64,000 bases of DNA. Source: Hyphomicrobiaceae bacterium. GTDB taxonomy: Bacteria; Pseudomonadota; Alphaproteobacteria; Rhizobiales; Hyphomicrobiaceae. The stretch is from NCBI GenBank assembly GCA_020638035.1, contig JACKJI010000007.1, forward strand, positions 49,018 through 113,017, read 5' to 3'. The notes beneath the pieces were generated by a model. That model worked only from the letters and a program-made list of their open reading frames with translations. It made no database searches and had not been told where the DNA came from. Every line of letters starts with the position of its first letter. Position 1 is the stretch's first letter. The position numbers and the translations under genes are program-made. Of this stretch, positions 51,152-59,522 are shown piece after piece.

Positions 51152-52477
51152 ATGACCGTTCAGGAAAGCGCAATGGCCACATCGAATCCGACCGAAAACG
51201 CCAAGCTCAGCATCAACGGCAAGAACGCGGAGATGCCGGTCCGCTCCGGAACGCATGGCCCCGACGTGATCGACATCGGCCGGCTTTATCGCGACACGGG
51301 CTGCTTTACCTACGATCCCGGTTTCACCTCGACCGCAAACTGTTCCTCCAAGATCACCTACATCGACGGCGACAACGGCGTGCTGCTGCACCGCGGCTAC
51401 CCGATTGACCAGCTGGCCGAGGGCTCGAACTTCCTGGAGGTCTGCTATCTGCTGCTCAATGGCGAGCTGCCGACCAAGCAGCAGCGCTCAGACTTCGATA
51501 AGGCGATCACCCGCCACACCATGGTGCATGAGCAGATGACCCGGTTCTTTACCGGCTTCCGCCGCGACGCGCATCCGATGGCGGTGGTCTGCGGCATCGT
51601 CGGCGCTCTCTCCGCCTTCTATCACGACTCCACCGACATCAACGATCCAAAGCAGCGCGTCATCGCGGCCAACCGCATGATCGCCAAGATGCCTACCATC
51701 GCGGCGATGGCCTACAAGTACTCCGTCGGCCAGCCATTCATCTATCCGCGAAACGATCTCGACTACACGGCGAACTTCCTGCAGATGTGCTTTGCAGTGC
51801 CCTGCGAGCCCTATGTCGTCAATCCGGTCGTCGCTCGCGCGTTGGACAAGATCTTCATCCTGCACGCCGACCACGAGCAGAACGCATCGACCTCCACGGT
51901 CCGGCTCGCCGGGTCTTCGGGTGCCAATCCGTTTGCCTGCATCGCAGCGGGCGTCGCCTGCCTTTGGGGGCCCGCACATGGCGGCGCCAATGAAGCGGCA
52001 CTCAACATGCTGCAGGAGATCGGTTCCGTCGACCGCATCCCCGAGTACATCAAGATGGCCAAGGATAAGAACTCGGGCTTCCGCCTGATGGGCTTCGGCC
52101 ATCGCGTCTACAAGAATTACGACCCGCGCGCCAAAGTGATGCAGAAGACCTGCCACGAGGTTCTCGATTCACTCGGTGTCCACGACGAGCCGCTCTTGAA
52201 GGTCGCCATGGAGCTCGAGCGCATCGCGCTGCAAGACGAGTATTTCGTCGAGAAGAAGCTCTATCCCAATATCGATTTCTACTCGGGCATCACGCTGCGC
52301 GCGATGGGCTTCCCCGTCTCCATGTTCACCGTGCTGTTCGCCGTTGCCCGCACGGTCGGCTGGATTGCGCAGTGGAAGGAGATGATCGAGGATCCCGAGC
52401 AGCGCATCGGCCGTCCCCGTCAGCTCTACGTCGGCGCCGCCGAGCGCAACTTTGTGCCGATGGCTCAGCGCGGGTGA
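51152..52477 (+). CDS. gltA: Citrate synthase
   Basis: Condenses acetyl-CoA and oxaloacetate to start the TCA cycle. The 441-aa type II enzyme shows GDNGVLLHRGYPIDQLAEGS, FILHADHEQNASTSTVRLAGSSGANPFACIAAG (His of the active site), WGPAHGGANEAAL, MGFGHRVYKNYDPRAKVM and the closing DFYSGITLRAMGFPVSMFTVLFAVARTVGWIAQW with the catalytic Asp. Start 51152 has GAGG nine bases upstream; ATG 51173 with AGGAAAG is the alternative. Length typical of NADH-sensitive, hexameric type II enzymes. Ends in a strong hairpin. Confidence 0.96.
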   Translation: MTVQESAMATSNPTENAKLSINGKNAEMPVRSGTHGPDVIDIGRLYRDTGCFTYDPGFTSTANCSSKITYIDGDNGVLLHRGYPIDQLAEGSNFLEVCYLLLNGELPTKQQRSDFDKAITRHTMVHEQMTRFFTGFRRDAHPMAVVCGIVGALSAFYHDSTDINDPKQRVIAANRMIAKMPTIAAMAYKYSVGQPFIYPRNDLDYTANFLQMCFAVPCEPYVVNPVVARALDKIFILHADHEQNASTSTVRLAGSSGANPFACIAAGVACLWGPAHGGANEAALNMLQEIGSVDRIPEYIKMAKDKNSGFRLMGFGHRVYKNYDPRAKVMQKTCHEVLDSLGVHDEPLLKVAMELERIALQDEYFVEKKLYPNIDFYSGITLRAMGFPVSMFTVLFAVARTVGWIAQWKEMIEDPEQRIGRPRQLYVGAAERNFVPMAQRG

Positions 52478-52512
52478 GCCACCTGCTCCGCCCTCGTCGA
52501 TTGGTCTGCAGA

Positions 52513-52546
52513 ACAGGAGGGCCGGTCCAACGACCGGCCCTCCTGT
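52513..52546. terminator. 15-bp hairpin between gltA and the convergent dehydrogenase gene
   Basis: ACAGGAGGGCCGGTC (52513-52527), loop CAAC, GACCGGCCCTCCTGT (52532-52546) form a perfect 15-bp stem. It starts 36 bases after the gltA stop and 23 bases before the end of the converging gene. A T run is absent, but the stem strength and position suggest a bidirectional terminator. Confidence 0.85.
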
Positions 52547-52568
52547 CGTTCAATGGAAGACTCCCCCG

Positions 52569-53552
52569 TCATGGAATCAGCACGGCCGCGCCGCTGAGCC
52601 GTCCATCGCGCAGCCGCTGCAGCGCCTCGTTGGCCTCGTCGAGTGGGAAAGTCTCTACGCTGATGTCGAGCGGCACCTCACCGGCGAGCAGCATGAACTC
52701 GACGCCGTCCTGCCGCGTCAGGTTGGCGACTGAACGCACCACGCGTTCGCCCCACAACAGCGCGTAAGGCATTGATGGGATGTCCGACATGTGGATGCCG
52801 CCCAAGACCAGCGTCCCCCCCTTGGCCAGCGCCTTCAGCGCCAGCGGCACGAGCGGCCCGACAGGCGCGAAGATGATGACTGCATCGAGCGGCTCGGGTG
52901 ACGCCTCGGCCGAGCTACCGGCCCATTCGCAACCGAGCGTGCGTGCGAACGTCTGTGCGGCTGTATCGCCTGGGCGCGTGAAGGCAAACACGCGCCGGCC
53001 TTGATGCCGTGCCACCTGCGCCACGATGTGCGCTGCCGCACCGAAGCCATAGATGCCGAGCCGCTGCGCTTCGCCCGCGGCCTTCAGCGCGCGATGCCCG
53101 ATGAGACCCGCGCACAACAGCGGCGCTGCATGCACGTCGTCGTAGGTCTCAGGAATAGCAAAGCAGTAGCGCGCATCCGCCAGCGTGTGGGTCGCGAACC
53201 CGCCGTCGATCTGATAGCCGGTGAAGCCCGGACGATCACACAGGTTCTCCCGGCCGCTGCGGCAATAGCCACACGTTCCGCACGTCGTACCAAGCCATGG
53301 GATGCCGACACGATCGCCCAGACGGAACTGGTCGACGTCGCGCCCCAGCGCCACGACACGACCGACGATCTCGTGACCGGGGATGACACGGGGCTTGGGG
53401 GCCGGCAGATCGCCATCAACGACGTGCAAGTCGGTCCGGCATACCGCGCATGCGGCGATCTCGACCAGGACCTGTCCAGGGCCCGGCTGCGGTGGCTCCC
53501 GCTCCACAAGCACCAGCGGCTTGCCGACATGCTCCAGGATCATCGCCTTCAT
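52569..53552 (-). CDS. Zinc-dependent alcohol dehydrogenase family protein
   Basis: Medium-chain dehydrogenase of 327 aa. Catalytic zinc ligands Cys38 (CAVCRTDLH) and His60-Glu61 (PGHEIVG) are present, and the structural zinc loop CGTCGYCRSGRENLC is complete. The Rossmann segment RLGIYGFGAAAHIVAQVA binds NAD(P). The pattern is that of AdhA-like enzymes that act on primary alcohols and aldehydes; the real substrate is open. Its start overlaps the stop of the preceding unknown gene by 4 bases (53549-53552), so the two are co-transcribed. Confidence 0.9.
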   Translation of the reverse strand: MKAMILEHVGKPLVLVEREPPQPGPGQVLVEIAACAVCRTDLHVVDGDLPAPKPRVIPGHEIVGRVVALGRDVDQFRLGDRVGIPWLGTTCGTCGYCRSGRENLCDRPGFTGYQIDGGFATHTLADARYCFAIPETYDDVHAAPLLCAGLIGHRALKAAGEAQRLGIYGFGAAAHIVAQVARHQGRRVFAFTRPGDTAAQTFARTLGCEWAGSSAEASPEPLDAVIIFAPVGPLVPLALKALAKGGTLVLGGIHMSDIPSMPYALLWGERVVRSVANLTRQDGVEFMLLAGEVPLDISVETFPLDEANEALQRLRDGRLSGAAVLIP

Positions 53553-54178
53553 GTCGTACGGCCTCCAGTGTCCGCCCCGTAGCGGCGGTAGGGCTTCCCG
53601 TGTACGGCATCGAGCATGCGTTGCGCATTGATCCGGATGGGGCGCTCAACGGCATCGCGGCTGCGGTGCTCCAATCCCGTCACGAGTTCCGAAGTTGCTA
53701 CGCGGCGTGCGATCCGTGTCACGGCGCGGAACTCTTCGCCGATGCCGGCATCGACGGCGAACAGCAGCGCAGAGGTCAAGGCATTCAAGATGCGATTACG
53801 ATCCACCTCCTGTACATCAGCGCTGTCGAGACGACGGCGCAACGCACGCATGGCGTTGAGCTTGATCCGCATCGATTGGTGCCACTGGTAGGGCGTCGCG
53901 ATGACCGACAGCGCGAGCGCGGTCCAGAACGGATCGCCGTTTGCGATGGCATCACGCACCTGATCAGTGCGCAGAGCCCTGATAAGTCGCAGCGCCACGG
54001 CACGCCGCAGATCTGCAACCTCGTCGGGGTTTCGCCCCCCCTGCGCCGCATGGAGACGTGTCAGACCCTGCTGCCATTCCGGCTGCAGCTCCAGATCAGG
54101 GACGAGAGCGCACAGGTCGTCCGGTGCGGCAGCGGGTCTTGGGCGTCGGAAGGGGACTGGTCTTTGCCGCGTCGTCAT
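53549..54178 (-). CDS. Conserved-looking protein of unknown function (209 aa)
   Basis: All-helical cytosolic protein by appearance: RNPDEVADLRRAVALRLIRALRTDQVRDAIANGD and LIRALR-type repeats, no signal peptide, no membrane segment, no metal motif. The C-terminal 40 residues are basic (RSRDAVERPIRINAQRMLDAVHGKPYRRYG). I do not recognise the family. The gene overlaps the following dehydrogenase gene by 4 bases and starts 3 bases after the lpxB stop, so it may be the tail of the lpx operon. Confidence 0.65.
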   Translation of the reverse strand: MTTRQRPVPFRRPRPAAAPDDLCALVPDLELQPEWQQGLTRLHAAQGGRNPDEVADLRRAVALRLIRALRTDQVRDAIANGDPFWTALALSVIATPYQWHQSMRIKLNAMRALRRRLDSADVQEVDRNRILNALTSALLFAVDAGIGEEFRAVTRIARRVATSELVTGLEHRSRDAVERPIRINAQRMLDAVHGKPYRRYGADTGGRTT

Positions 54179-54181
54179 GGC

Positions 54182-55396
54182 TCATTTCAGGTTCGCCCGA
54201 CACGATGCGTAACGCAAGACAATCTCGGCTGCGGCATCGCTCGGGCTACCGGTTTCCAGCAACAGGCGCGGCGGAATGCGGGCAAGAGCGGCAAGCTGCG
54301 CCATGCGCTCGGGCGTCTCCGACAACAGTGGCGCAAGCGCGTCCGCAAGCCGCTCCGGCGTGCACGCCTCCTGCAGGTATTCTGGAAACGCGTTTTCGCC
54401 GAGCACCAGGTTGGCCAACACCACCGAATGCACTTTCAAAAGGAAGCGCAACCGCGCCGCCACCGCATCGACCTTGTAGGCAACCACCATCGGTGTGCCG
54501 GCAAGGCCGAGTTCCAGCGTCACCGTGCCGGACGCCGCGAGCGCCGCCGTCGCCAGCCGGAAGGCCGCAAACTTGTCGGCATCGCCAGAAACGAGGTGCG
54601 GCTTGACCGTCCAGTCGGCAAGCGCAGCCTCCACCAGCGGCCGCACGCTCTCCACCACAGGCAGCACGACGTCCACGGGCCGACCGCGCATCTGCAACAA
54701 CGCTAGCGCCTCGCCGAACGGGCGCATCATTCGCGCCACTTCCGACGCACGACTGCCCGGCAGCACGACGACGACCGGCCGCTCCCCGGTTAGACCCAGC
54801 CGCCCGGCCAGCGCGGCGCCATCCTGCGCCTGGATCCAATCATAACGCTCGATCAGGGGATGCCCGACATACGTGCACGCCGGCCCTCCGAGCCGCTTGT
54901 GCGCATCCGGCTCGAACGGCAGCAATGCCATCACGTGATCGATATAAGCGCGCATCCGCCTGGCGCGTCCCGGGCGCCAAGCCCACACGCTCGGGCTCAC
55001 ATAGTCCACCACCGGCACACCGGGCAATCGCCTGCGAATGCGCTTGGCGATCGGATGGGTGAACTCGGGGCTGTCGATGATCACGACGCAGTCGGGCCTG
55101 GCGGCGATCGCCGCATCGACCGCATTATAGACCCGCCGCACGATCCGGGGCAGCCGCGGCAGGATCGACATCGGCCCCATCACGGCAACCTCGTCCAGCG
55201 GAAAGAGAGATGTCAGCCCATGCGCCGCCATGCCCTCGCCGCCGACACCCGAATACTGGATGCGCACGTCTGGGCGCGCGTTGAGGGCCGCCATCAGTTT
55301 TGCGCCCAGCGCATCGCCAGAGTGCTCGCCAGCGACCACGAAAAGGTTGAGGTTCCCTGTCGGCGTCCGGTCGGCCGTCCGCTTGGGTTCAGCCAT
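54182..55396 (-). CDS. lpxB: Lipid-A-disaccharide synthase (LpxB)
   Basis: Membrane-associated glycosyltransferase (GT19) joining UDP-diacylglucosamine and lipid X into the lipid A disaccharide. The 404-aa protein shows FVVAGEHSGDALGAKLM, YSGVGGEGMAAHG, DYVSPSVWAWRPGRARRM, LLPFEPD, LPGSRASEVARM and ASGTVTLELGLAGTPMVVAYKVD. Start 55396 is chosen because GGAGG lies six bases upstream; an ATG at 55474 extends into the lpxI gene. It overlaps the lpxI stop by 8 bases, as expected for a coupled operon. Confidence 0.96.
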   Translation of the reverse strand: MAEPKRTADRTPTGNLNLFVVAGEHSGDALGAKLMAALNARPDVRIQYSGVGGEGMAAHGLTSLFPLDEVAVMGPMSILPRLPRIVRRVYNAVDAAIAARPDCVVIIDSPEFTHPIAKRIRRRLPGVPVVDYVSPSVWAWRPGRARRMRAYIDHVMALLPFEPDAHKRLGGPACTYVGHPLIERYDWIQAQDGAALAGRLGLTGERPVVVVLPGSRASEVARMMRPFGEALALLQMRGRPVDVVLPVVESVRPLVEAALADWTVKPHLVSGDADKFAAFRLATAALAASGTVTLELGLAGTPMVVAYKVDAVAARLRFLLKVHSVVLANLVLGENAFPEYLQEACTPERLADALAPLLSETPERMAQLAALARIPPRLLLETGSPSDAAAEIVLRYASCRANLK

Positions 55397-56747
55397 CGCC
55401 CGCCTCCTCCGCCGCAATGCCAACAATGAAAACGCCGGCCTTGTCTGCCGCAGCAATCGCTTCTGTCGGAACACCAGCCGTGAAGCGCCTCAGTTTGACG
55501 ACGATGCCGGCAAATCCAGCCTTTGCCACGATCTCGATCAGATCCGGCTCACAATCGCGGCCCGCATCGATGGCGGCGATGCCGGCCCTGCGCCGCAAAC
55601 GTCGGTCTCCCCACTGACGCAGCCCCGCCGCACGTGACAAGGCCGCGGCAACGCCCTCGCCCGTCTCGACCGCCAGCACATGGCCGCGCACGACGACCAC
55701 CGTGCGCGCTCCACCGATCGGCCGCATCGCCGTCATCACTTGCAAGCTGGTCATGACATCACGCAACACGCGTGCGGGCGCCTTGTGTCGGCCGAGGGGA
55801 CGCAGCTCGAGGCCGCGTGCCGCGCGTCGCGCCTTCAAGTTATGCAGGAGGCGCATGCTGACTGACTTTTGCTCGCGTGCGCGATTGCGACCCTCGCTCG
55901 ATGGGTCGATCTCCATGCCTGCTACCGTTAGCCCACGCGCCGCCGCCCGCGATTGAAGCTCCCCGCGATCGGCGGCAAGTGCACGCCCCGCCTCCACGAC
56001 GATCCCAGCGAGGCCGCACGCCACCGCGCGGCGCACCGTCTCCGGTCCGATCACGGGCAGATCGATGCGCAGATCCTGGCCGGGCTTGGTTCGCTTGATG
56101 AGGACGCCCTGCGCCACGACGGGACCGTGCCCGGCCGCCCGTCGCTGCTCAGCCAGCCGCTCCAGCATTCGATCGGTGCCCTCCGCCGCTTCCAGCGCCT
56201 CGAGCCGGCCGCCGCTGACCACCGCCGCCTGGCCGATGTCGAGGCGCCCCAGTTCCGCAATTATTCCGAAGCCGACGCGCGCATCAGAGACGACCTCAGG
56301 ACTCATGGCGCCGGCGATCGGACCGCCCGCACCAATCGTCAGTTCCGGCGCCACCTCGGTCGGCCCTACCACGGTTAATCCATGCCGCTCGAAGAAGCGG
56401 ATGACGCCGCGCAGCACGCCGTCGTCACCGCCAGCAAGAACGAGCCCCGCTATCGTACCGAGCGCTTTGAAGAAGCCGAGATCCGGTTTGATCGTTGCAA
56501 GATCGGGCCGTGTCACTGAGCCGATGATGACGAGGTCGGTACAGCCGGACTGTTGAAACGTCGCGACCATCCGGCCGATCTCGCCCCAGTTCACCCGCGT
56601 GACGGGATAAGGGCCGAAGTCCGCGTCGGCTTCGCCATCGATTGCTACGATATGAAGCGGCAAGCCCCGCGCGACGACGGCGTCAGCAACCTCGCGCGGC
56701 AAGGATCCGCCGCCTGCTAGGATGCCGATCCGACGTGCGGCGCTCAT
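55389..56747 (-). CDS. lpxI: UDP-2,3-diacylglucosamine pyrophosphatase LpxI with an extra C-terminal domain
   Basis: LpxI (DUF1009) replaces LpxH in alphaproteobacteria and hydrolyses UDP-diacylglucosamine to lipid X. Residues 1-135 form the N-terminal UDP-binding domain (IGILAGGGSLPREVA, DLVIIGSVTRPDLATIKPDLGFFKALG). Residues 170-280 form the C-terminal domain with AAVVSGGRLEALEAAEGTD, GVLIKRTKPGQDLRIDLPVIGPETV (Asp225, which aligns with the catalytic Asp of Caulobacter LpxI) and GLAGIVVEAGRAL. The usual protein ends there, at about 280 aa. This one runs to 452: after a basic linker (about 281-340) residues 345-446 read RTVVVVRGHVLAVETGEG, PDLIEIVAKAGFAGIVVKLRRF and ADKAGVFIVGIA, which mimic a second, KPGQD-less copy of the same domain. 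The stop overlaps the lpxB start. Confidence 0.9.
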   Translation of the reverse strand: MSAARRIGILAGGGSLPREVADAVVARGLPLHIVAIDGEADADFGPYPVTRVNWGEIGRMVATFQQSGCTDLVIIGSVTRPDLATIKPDLGFFKALGTIAGLVLAGGDDGVLRGVIRFFERHGLTVVGPTEVAPELTIGAGGPIAGAMSPEVVSDARVGFGIIAELGRLDIGQAAVVSGGRLEALEAAEGTDRMLERLAEQRRAAGHGPVVAQGVLIKRTKPGQDLRIDLPVIGPETVRRAVACGLAGIVVEAGRALAADRGELQSRAAARGLTVAGMEIDPSSEGRNRAREQKSVSMRLLHNLKARRAARGLELRPLGRHKAPARVLRDVMTSLQVMTAMRPIGGARTVVVVRGHVLAVETGEGVAAALSRAAGLRQWGDRRLRRRAGIAAIDAGRDCEPDLIEIVAKAGFAGIVVKLRRFTAGVPTEAIAAADKAGVFIVGIAAEEAGDG

Positions 56748-56759
56748 GTTAGGGCCGCC

Positions 56760-57566
56760 TCAGCTCTCGGGCGAACCACGCGGCGTGCACAACGAGCGCT
56801 TGCCGCCTTCGCGGATGAACGCGACGATCTCGACCACGGTCGGATGGTCCTTGAATTCGGCCGCCACATCCTCGACGCGCTCCATCAGCGTGCCCTCTGC
56901 AGCGAACAGCAGGCGATAGGCGCGGCGCAGATCGTGGATCTGGGTGCGCGAGAAGCCTCGCCGTTGCAGCCCGACGATGTTGAGGCCAGACAGGTATGCG
57001 CGATTGCCGAGCGCCATGCCGTAGGGGATGAGATCGTTTTCAAGTCCCGACATGCCGCCGAGGAAGGAATGTGCACCGACACGCGCGAACTGGATCACCG
57101 CCGCGCCGCCGCCGATGATCGCGAAATCGCCGACCACGCAATGCCCGGCCAGCATCACGTTATTCGAGAAGATCACGTTGTTGCCGACCACGCAGTCATG
57201 GCCGACATGGCTGTTGGCCAAGAACGCGCAGTTGTCGCCGACAACTGTCTTCGAGCCGCCCCCGGCGGTACCGGGGTTCATCGTCACGCCTTCACGGATC
57301 AGGCAGTTGGCGCCGACCGACAGCGTGGTCACCTCGCCCTTGAACTTCAGATCCTGAGGCTGATGCCCGATCGACGCAAACGGGAAGATGCGCGTGCCAG
57401 GGCCGATCGTCGTGTGCCCTGTCACCACCGCGTGTGACAGCAGTTCGACACCGTCACCCAGCGTCGCATTGGCGCCGACCAGCGAGAAGGGACCAATCCT
57501 GACCCCGTCGCCGATCTTCGCCCCCTGCTCGACGACAGCGCTTGGATGGATAAATGTGTCAACCAT
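56760..57566 (-). CDS. lpxA: UDP-N-acetylglucosamine acyltransferase (LpxA)
   Basis: First enzyme of lipid A synthesis, moving a 3-hydroxyacyl chain from ACP to UDP-GlcNAc. The 268-aa protein is a left-handed beta helix of hexapeptide repeats (IGDGVRIGPFSLVGANATLGDGVEL) with the catalytic histidine in SHVGHDCVVGNNV and AGHCVVGDFAIIGGGAAV, plus a C-terminal helical part (GFSRTQIHDLRRAYRLLF). The start overlaps the fabZ stop by 8 bases. Length is typical. Confidence 0.96.
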   Translation of the reverse strand: MVDTFIHPSAVVEQGAKIGDGVRIGPFSLVGANATLGDGVELLSHAVVTGHTTIGPGTRIFPFASIGHQPQDLKFKGEVTTLSVGANCLIREGVTMNPGTAGGGSKTVVGDNCAFLANSHVGHDCVVGNNVIFSNNVMLAGHCVVGDFAIIGGGAAVIQFARVGAHSFLGGMSGLENDLIPYGMALGNRAYLSGLNIVGLQRRGFSRTQIHDLRRAYRLLFAAEGTLMERVEDVAAEFKDHPTVVEIVAFIREGGKRSLCTPRGSPES

Positions 57567-58059
57567 GCTTGCTCGCGAAGGCCCGTGCTTCGGCGGTGTC
57601 GGCGAGCATTGCGCTCACCTCTGCCTCGGCCGCAACCTGCCCGTCGACCTTGGCCTCGCCGAAGAACTTCCAGACGCGGCCCCGGTTGCGCACCTTGCGC
57701 ACATGGTAGTGGATCTGATCGCCCGGCACCACGGGGCGGCGGAATTTCGCACGATCGATCCCCATGAAGTAGACGAGCTCGGCCTTGTAGTCTTCCTTGA
57801 GACTGGAGACGCACAAGGCGCCCGCCGTCTGCGCCAGGCCCTCGATGATGAGCACGCCGGGCATCACCGGAAACTGCGGGAAGTGGCCATTGAAGAACGG
57901 CTCGTTGATGGTGACGTTCTTCACGCCAACGCAGCTCTCGTCGCCGTTCATGTCATAGATGCGGTCGACCAGCAGCATCGGGAAACGGTGCGGCAGCAGT
58001 TGCAGCACGCGCATGATATCGGCAGTACCCAGGACCGGCTTGTCGGATGCGTCGTTCAT
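57559..58059 (-). CDS. fabZ: 3-hydroxyacyl-ACP dehydratase FabZ
   Basis: Dehydrates 3-hydroxyacyl-ACP in fatty acid elongation and competes with LpxA/LpxD for hydroxyacyl-ACP. The 166-aa hot-dog protein has LLPHRFPMLLVDRI and the catalytic pair His59 (FFNGHFPQFPVMPGVLIIEGLAQ) and Glu73. Lies between lpxD and lpxA, the standard order, overlapping lpxA by 8 bases. Confidence 0.96.
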   Translation of the reverse strand: MNDASDKPVLGTADIMRVLQLLPHRFPMLLVDRIYDMNGDESCVGVKNVTINEPFFNGHFPQFPVMPGVLIIEGLAQTAGALCVSSLKEDYKAELVYFMGIDRAKFRRPVVPGDQIHYHVRKVRNRGRVWKFFGEAKVDGQVAAEAEVSAMLADTAEARAFASKHG

Positions 58060-58134
58060 TCGTCTTCTCTTCTATTCGTCCCGGCTGCGGTCAGCCGCTC
58101 CGGCATCCTCACCCCGCGCGGACGGCGGGTTCAT

Positions 58135-59211
58135 TCAACTGTCGGCAGCGCTGCTGCCACCTCCGTCACCTTCGCCGCCCCCGACCTTGTGGCCGCGTTC
58201 TGCGAGCCGAGCGACGGCCGCCAATTCGCGCGCCCAGTCCCTCAGCGGCTTGGCTGGCGTCCCACCGTAACGCGCTCCCGGCGGAACATCGTCCTTGGGA
58301 TGCGAGGCGCCTGCCACCTGTGCGCCAGTGCCGATCTTGATGTGCCCGACCGTACCTGACTGGCCGCCCATGACGACGTAGTCACCAAGCTCCGTCGAGC
58401 CCGAAATTCCGGTTTGGGCGACGATTACGCAATGGCGACCCACGATCACGTTGTGCCCGATTTGTACGAGATTATCAATTTTGGTGCCCTCGCCGATGAC
58501 GGTATCCTTAAGCGCACCTCTGTCGATCGTTGTATTGGCACCGATTTCGACGTCGTCCTGGATCACGACGCGACCGATCTGCGGCACCTTGAGGTGGCCG
58601 CCCGGCCCCATGGCGAAGCCAAAGCCGTCCTGGCCGATCCGCACTCCCGCATGGATGATGACGCGATCGCCGACCAGCGCGTGCGTCAGCGTGGCGCCGG
58701 CCCCGACATAACAGCCCCGGCCGACGTGTACGCGGTAACCGATGACCGCCCCGGCGGAAATTCTGCTGCCCCGCCCGATTGCCGCTTCGGCACCGATCAC
58801 CGCCCCTGGCTCGATCTCGACGCCGTCCTCTATTTCGGCGGTCGGATCGATCAGGGTGCCGACGTCCGCGCGCGCCACTTTGGGGCGCAGCGAGTCGGGA
58901 TAAAATGCCGTCAGTGCCAACGCAAAGCCGCGGTAAGGCACTTTGGTCAACAGCGCCAGCGTCGCCGCCGGCACCCGTGAAGCAAGTGCCGGGATGATGA
59001 GGCAAGCACCCGCACGTGTTTCGGCCAGTTGCGGCAGGTACTTGCGGTTGTCGAGAAACGAAATGTCGTCGGGCCCCGCCTCAGACAACGGCTTCACGTC
59101 CTTGATGAGGTGCGTAGCGTCGGCACCCTCGGATAGCTCGGCCCCGGCAATCTTGGACAGCTCCGCAAGCGTGAAGGGCCCCGCCCGCTCAAAAAATCCG
59201 CGATGCTGCAT
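58135..59211 (-). CDS. lpxD: UDP-3-O-(3-hydroxyacyl)glucosamine N-acyltransferase (LpxD)
   Basis: Third step of lipid A synthesis, adding the second hydroxyacyl chain. The 358-aa protein has the N-terminal uridine-binding domain (FTLAELSKIAGAELSEGAD, ISFLDNRKYLPQL) and a left-handed beta helix (IEDGVEIEPGAVIGAEAAIG) including the GQDGFGFA and IGHNVIVGRHCVIVAQTGISGSTELGD blocks that carry the catalytic histidine. ATG 59211 with GGAGGGGG upstream is chosen over the codon at 59262. Downstream of bamA on the same strand; a terminator lies between them. Confidence 0.95.
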   Translation of the reverse strand: MQHRGFFERAGPFTLAELSKIAGAELSEGADATHLIKDVKPLSEAGPDDISFLDNRKYLPQLAETRAGACLIIPALASRVPAATLALLTKVPYRGFALALTAFYPDSLRPKVARADVGTLIDPTAEIEDGVEIEPGAVIGAEAAIGRGSRISAGAVIGYRVHVGRGCYVGAGATLTHALVGDRVIIHAGVRIGQDGFGFAMGPGGHLKVPQIGRVVIQDDVEIGANTTIDRGALKDTVIGEGTKIDNLVQIGHNVIVGRHCVIVAQTGISGSTELGDYVVMGGQSGTVGHIKIGTGAQVAGASHPKDDVPPGARYGGTPAKPLRDWARELAAVARLAERGHKVGGGEGDGGGSSAADS

Positions 59212-59433
59212 GCCCCCTCCGCGCGTCACAAGCCATGAACGGCGCGACCCTAAGACAAGCACCGCGGCTTGGGAAGCTGGAGTTGGTGGGGCAAAAGTCG
59301 CAGACGGGTGCAGGCAGCGTCCCCGCCGGGCGCGGCGCGAACACGCTCAGACCGACGTGCGCCACACACGACAATGGCAATCAAGCGCAGGCACGCTTTG
59401 GGCAGACTGCAAGCATGCCTTCGAGAAAAGCAA

Positions 59434-59458
59434 AGGGCGCCGGTTGCACCGACGCCCT
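59434..59458 (-). terminator. Intrinsic terminator after bamA
   Basis: On the minus strand AGGGCGTCGG, loop TGCAA, CCGGCGCCCT form a 10-base stem with one mismatch, followed by TTGCTTTTCTC. It lies 65 bases past the bamA stop in the 311-bp gap before lpxD (59212-59522), which contains nothing else recognisable, so lpxD may have its own promoter there. Confidence 0.75.
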
Positions 59459-59522
59459 CGCAAAAGTCTGTCGAGGTTCGTTTCGGAAGCAGACGCAGAC
59501 ACCAAGCCCGCGTCGCCCTGCC

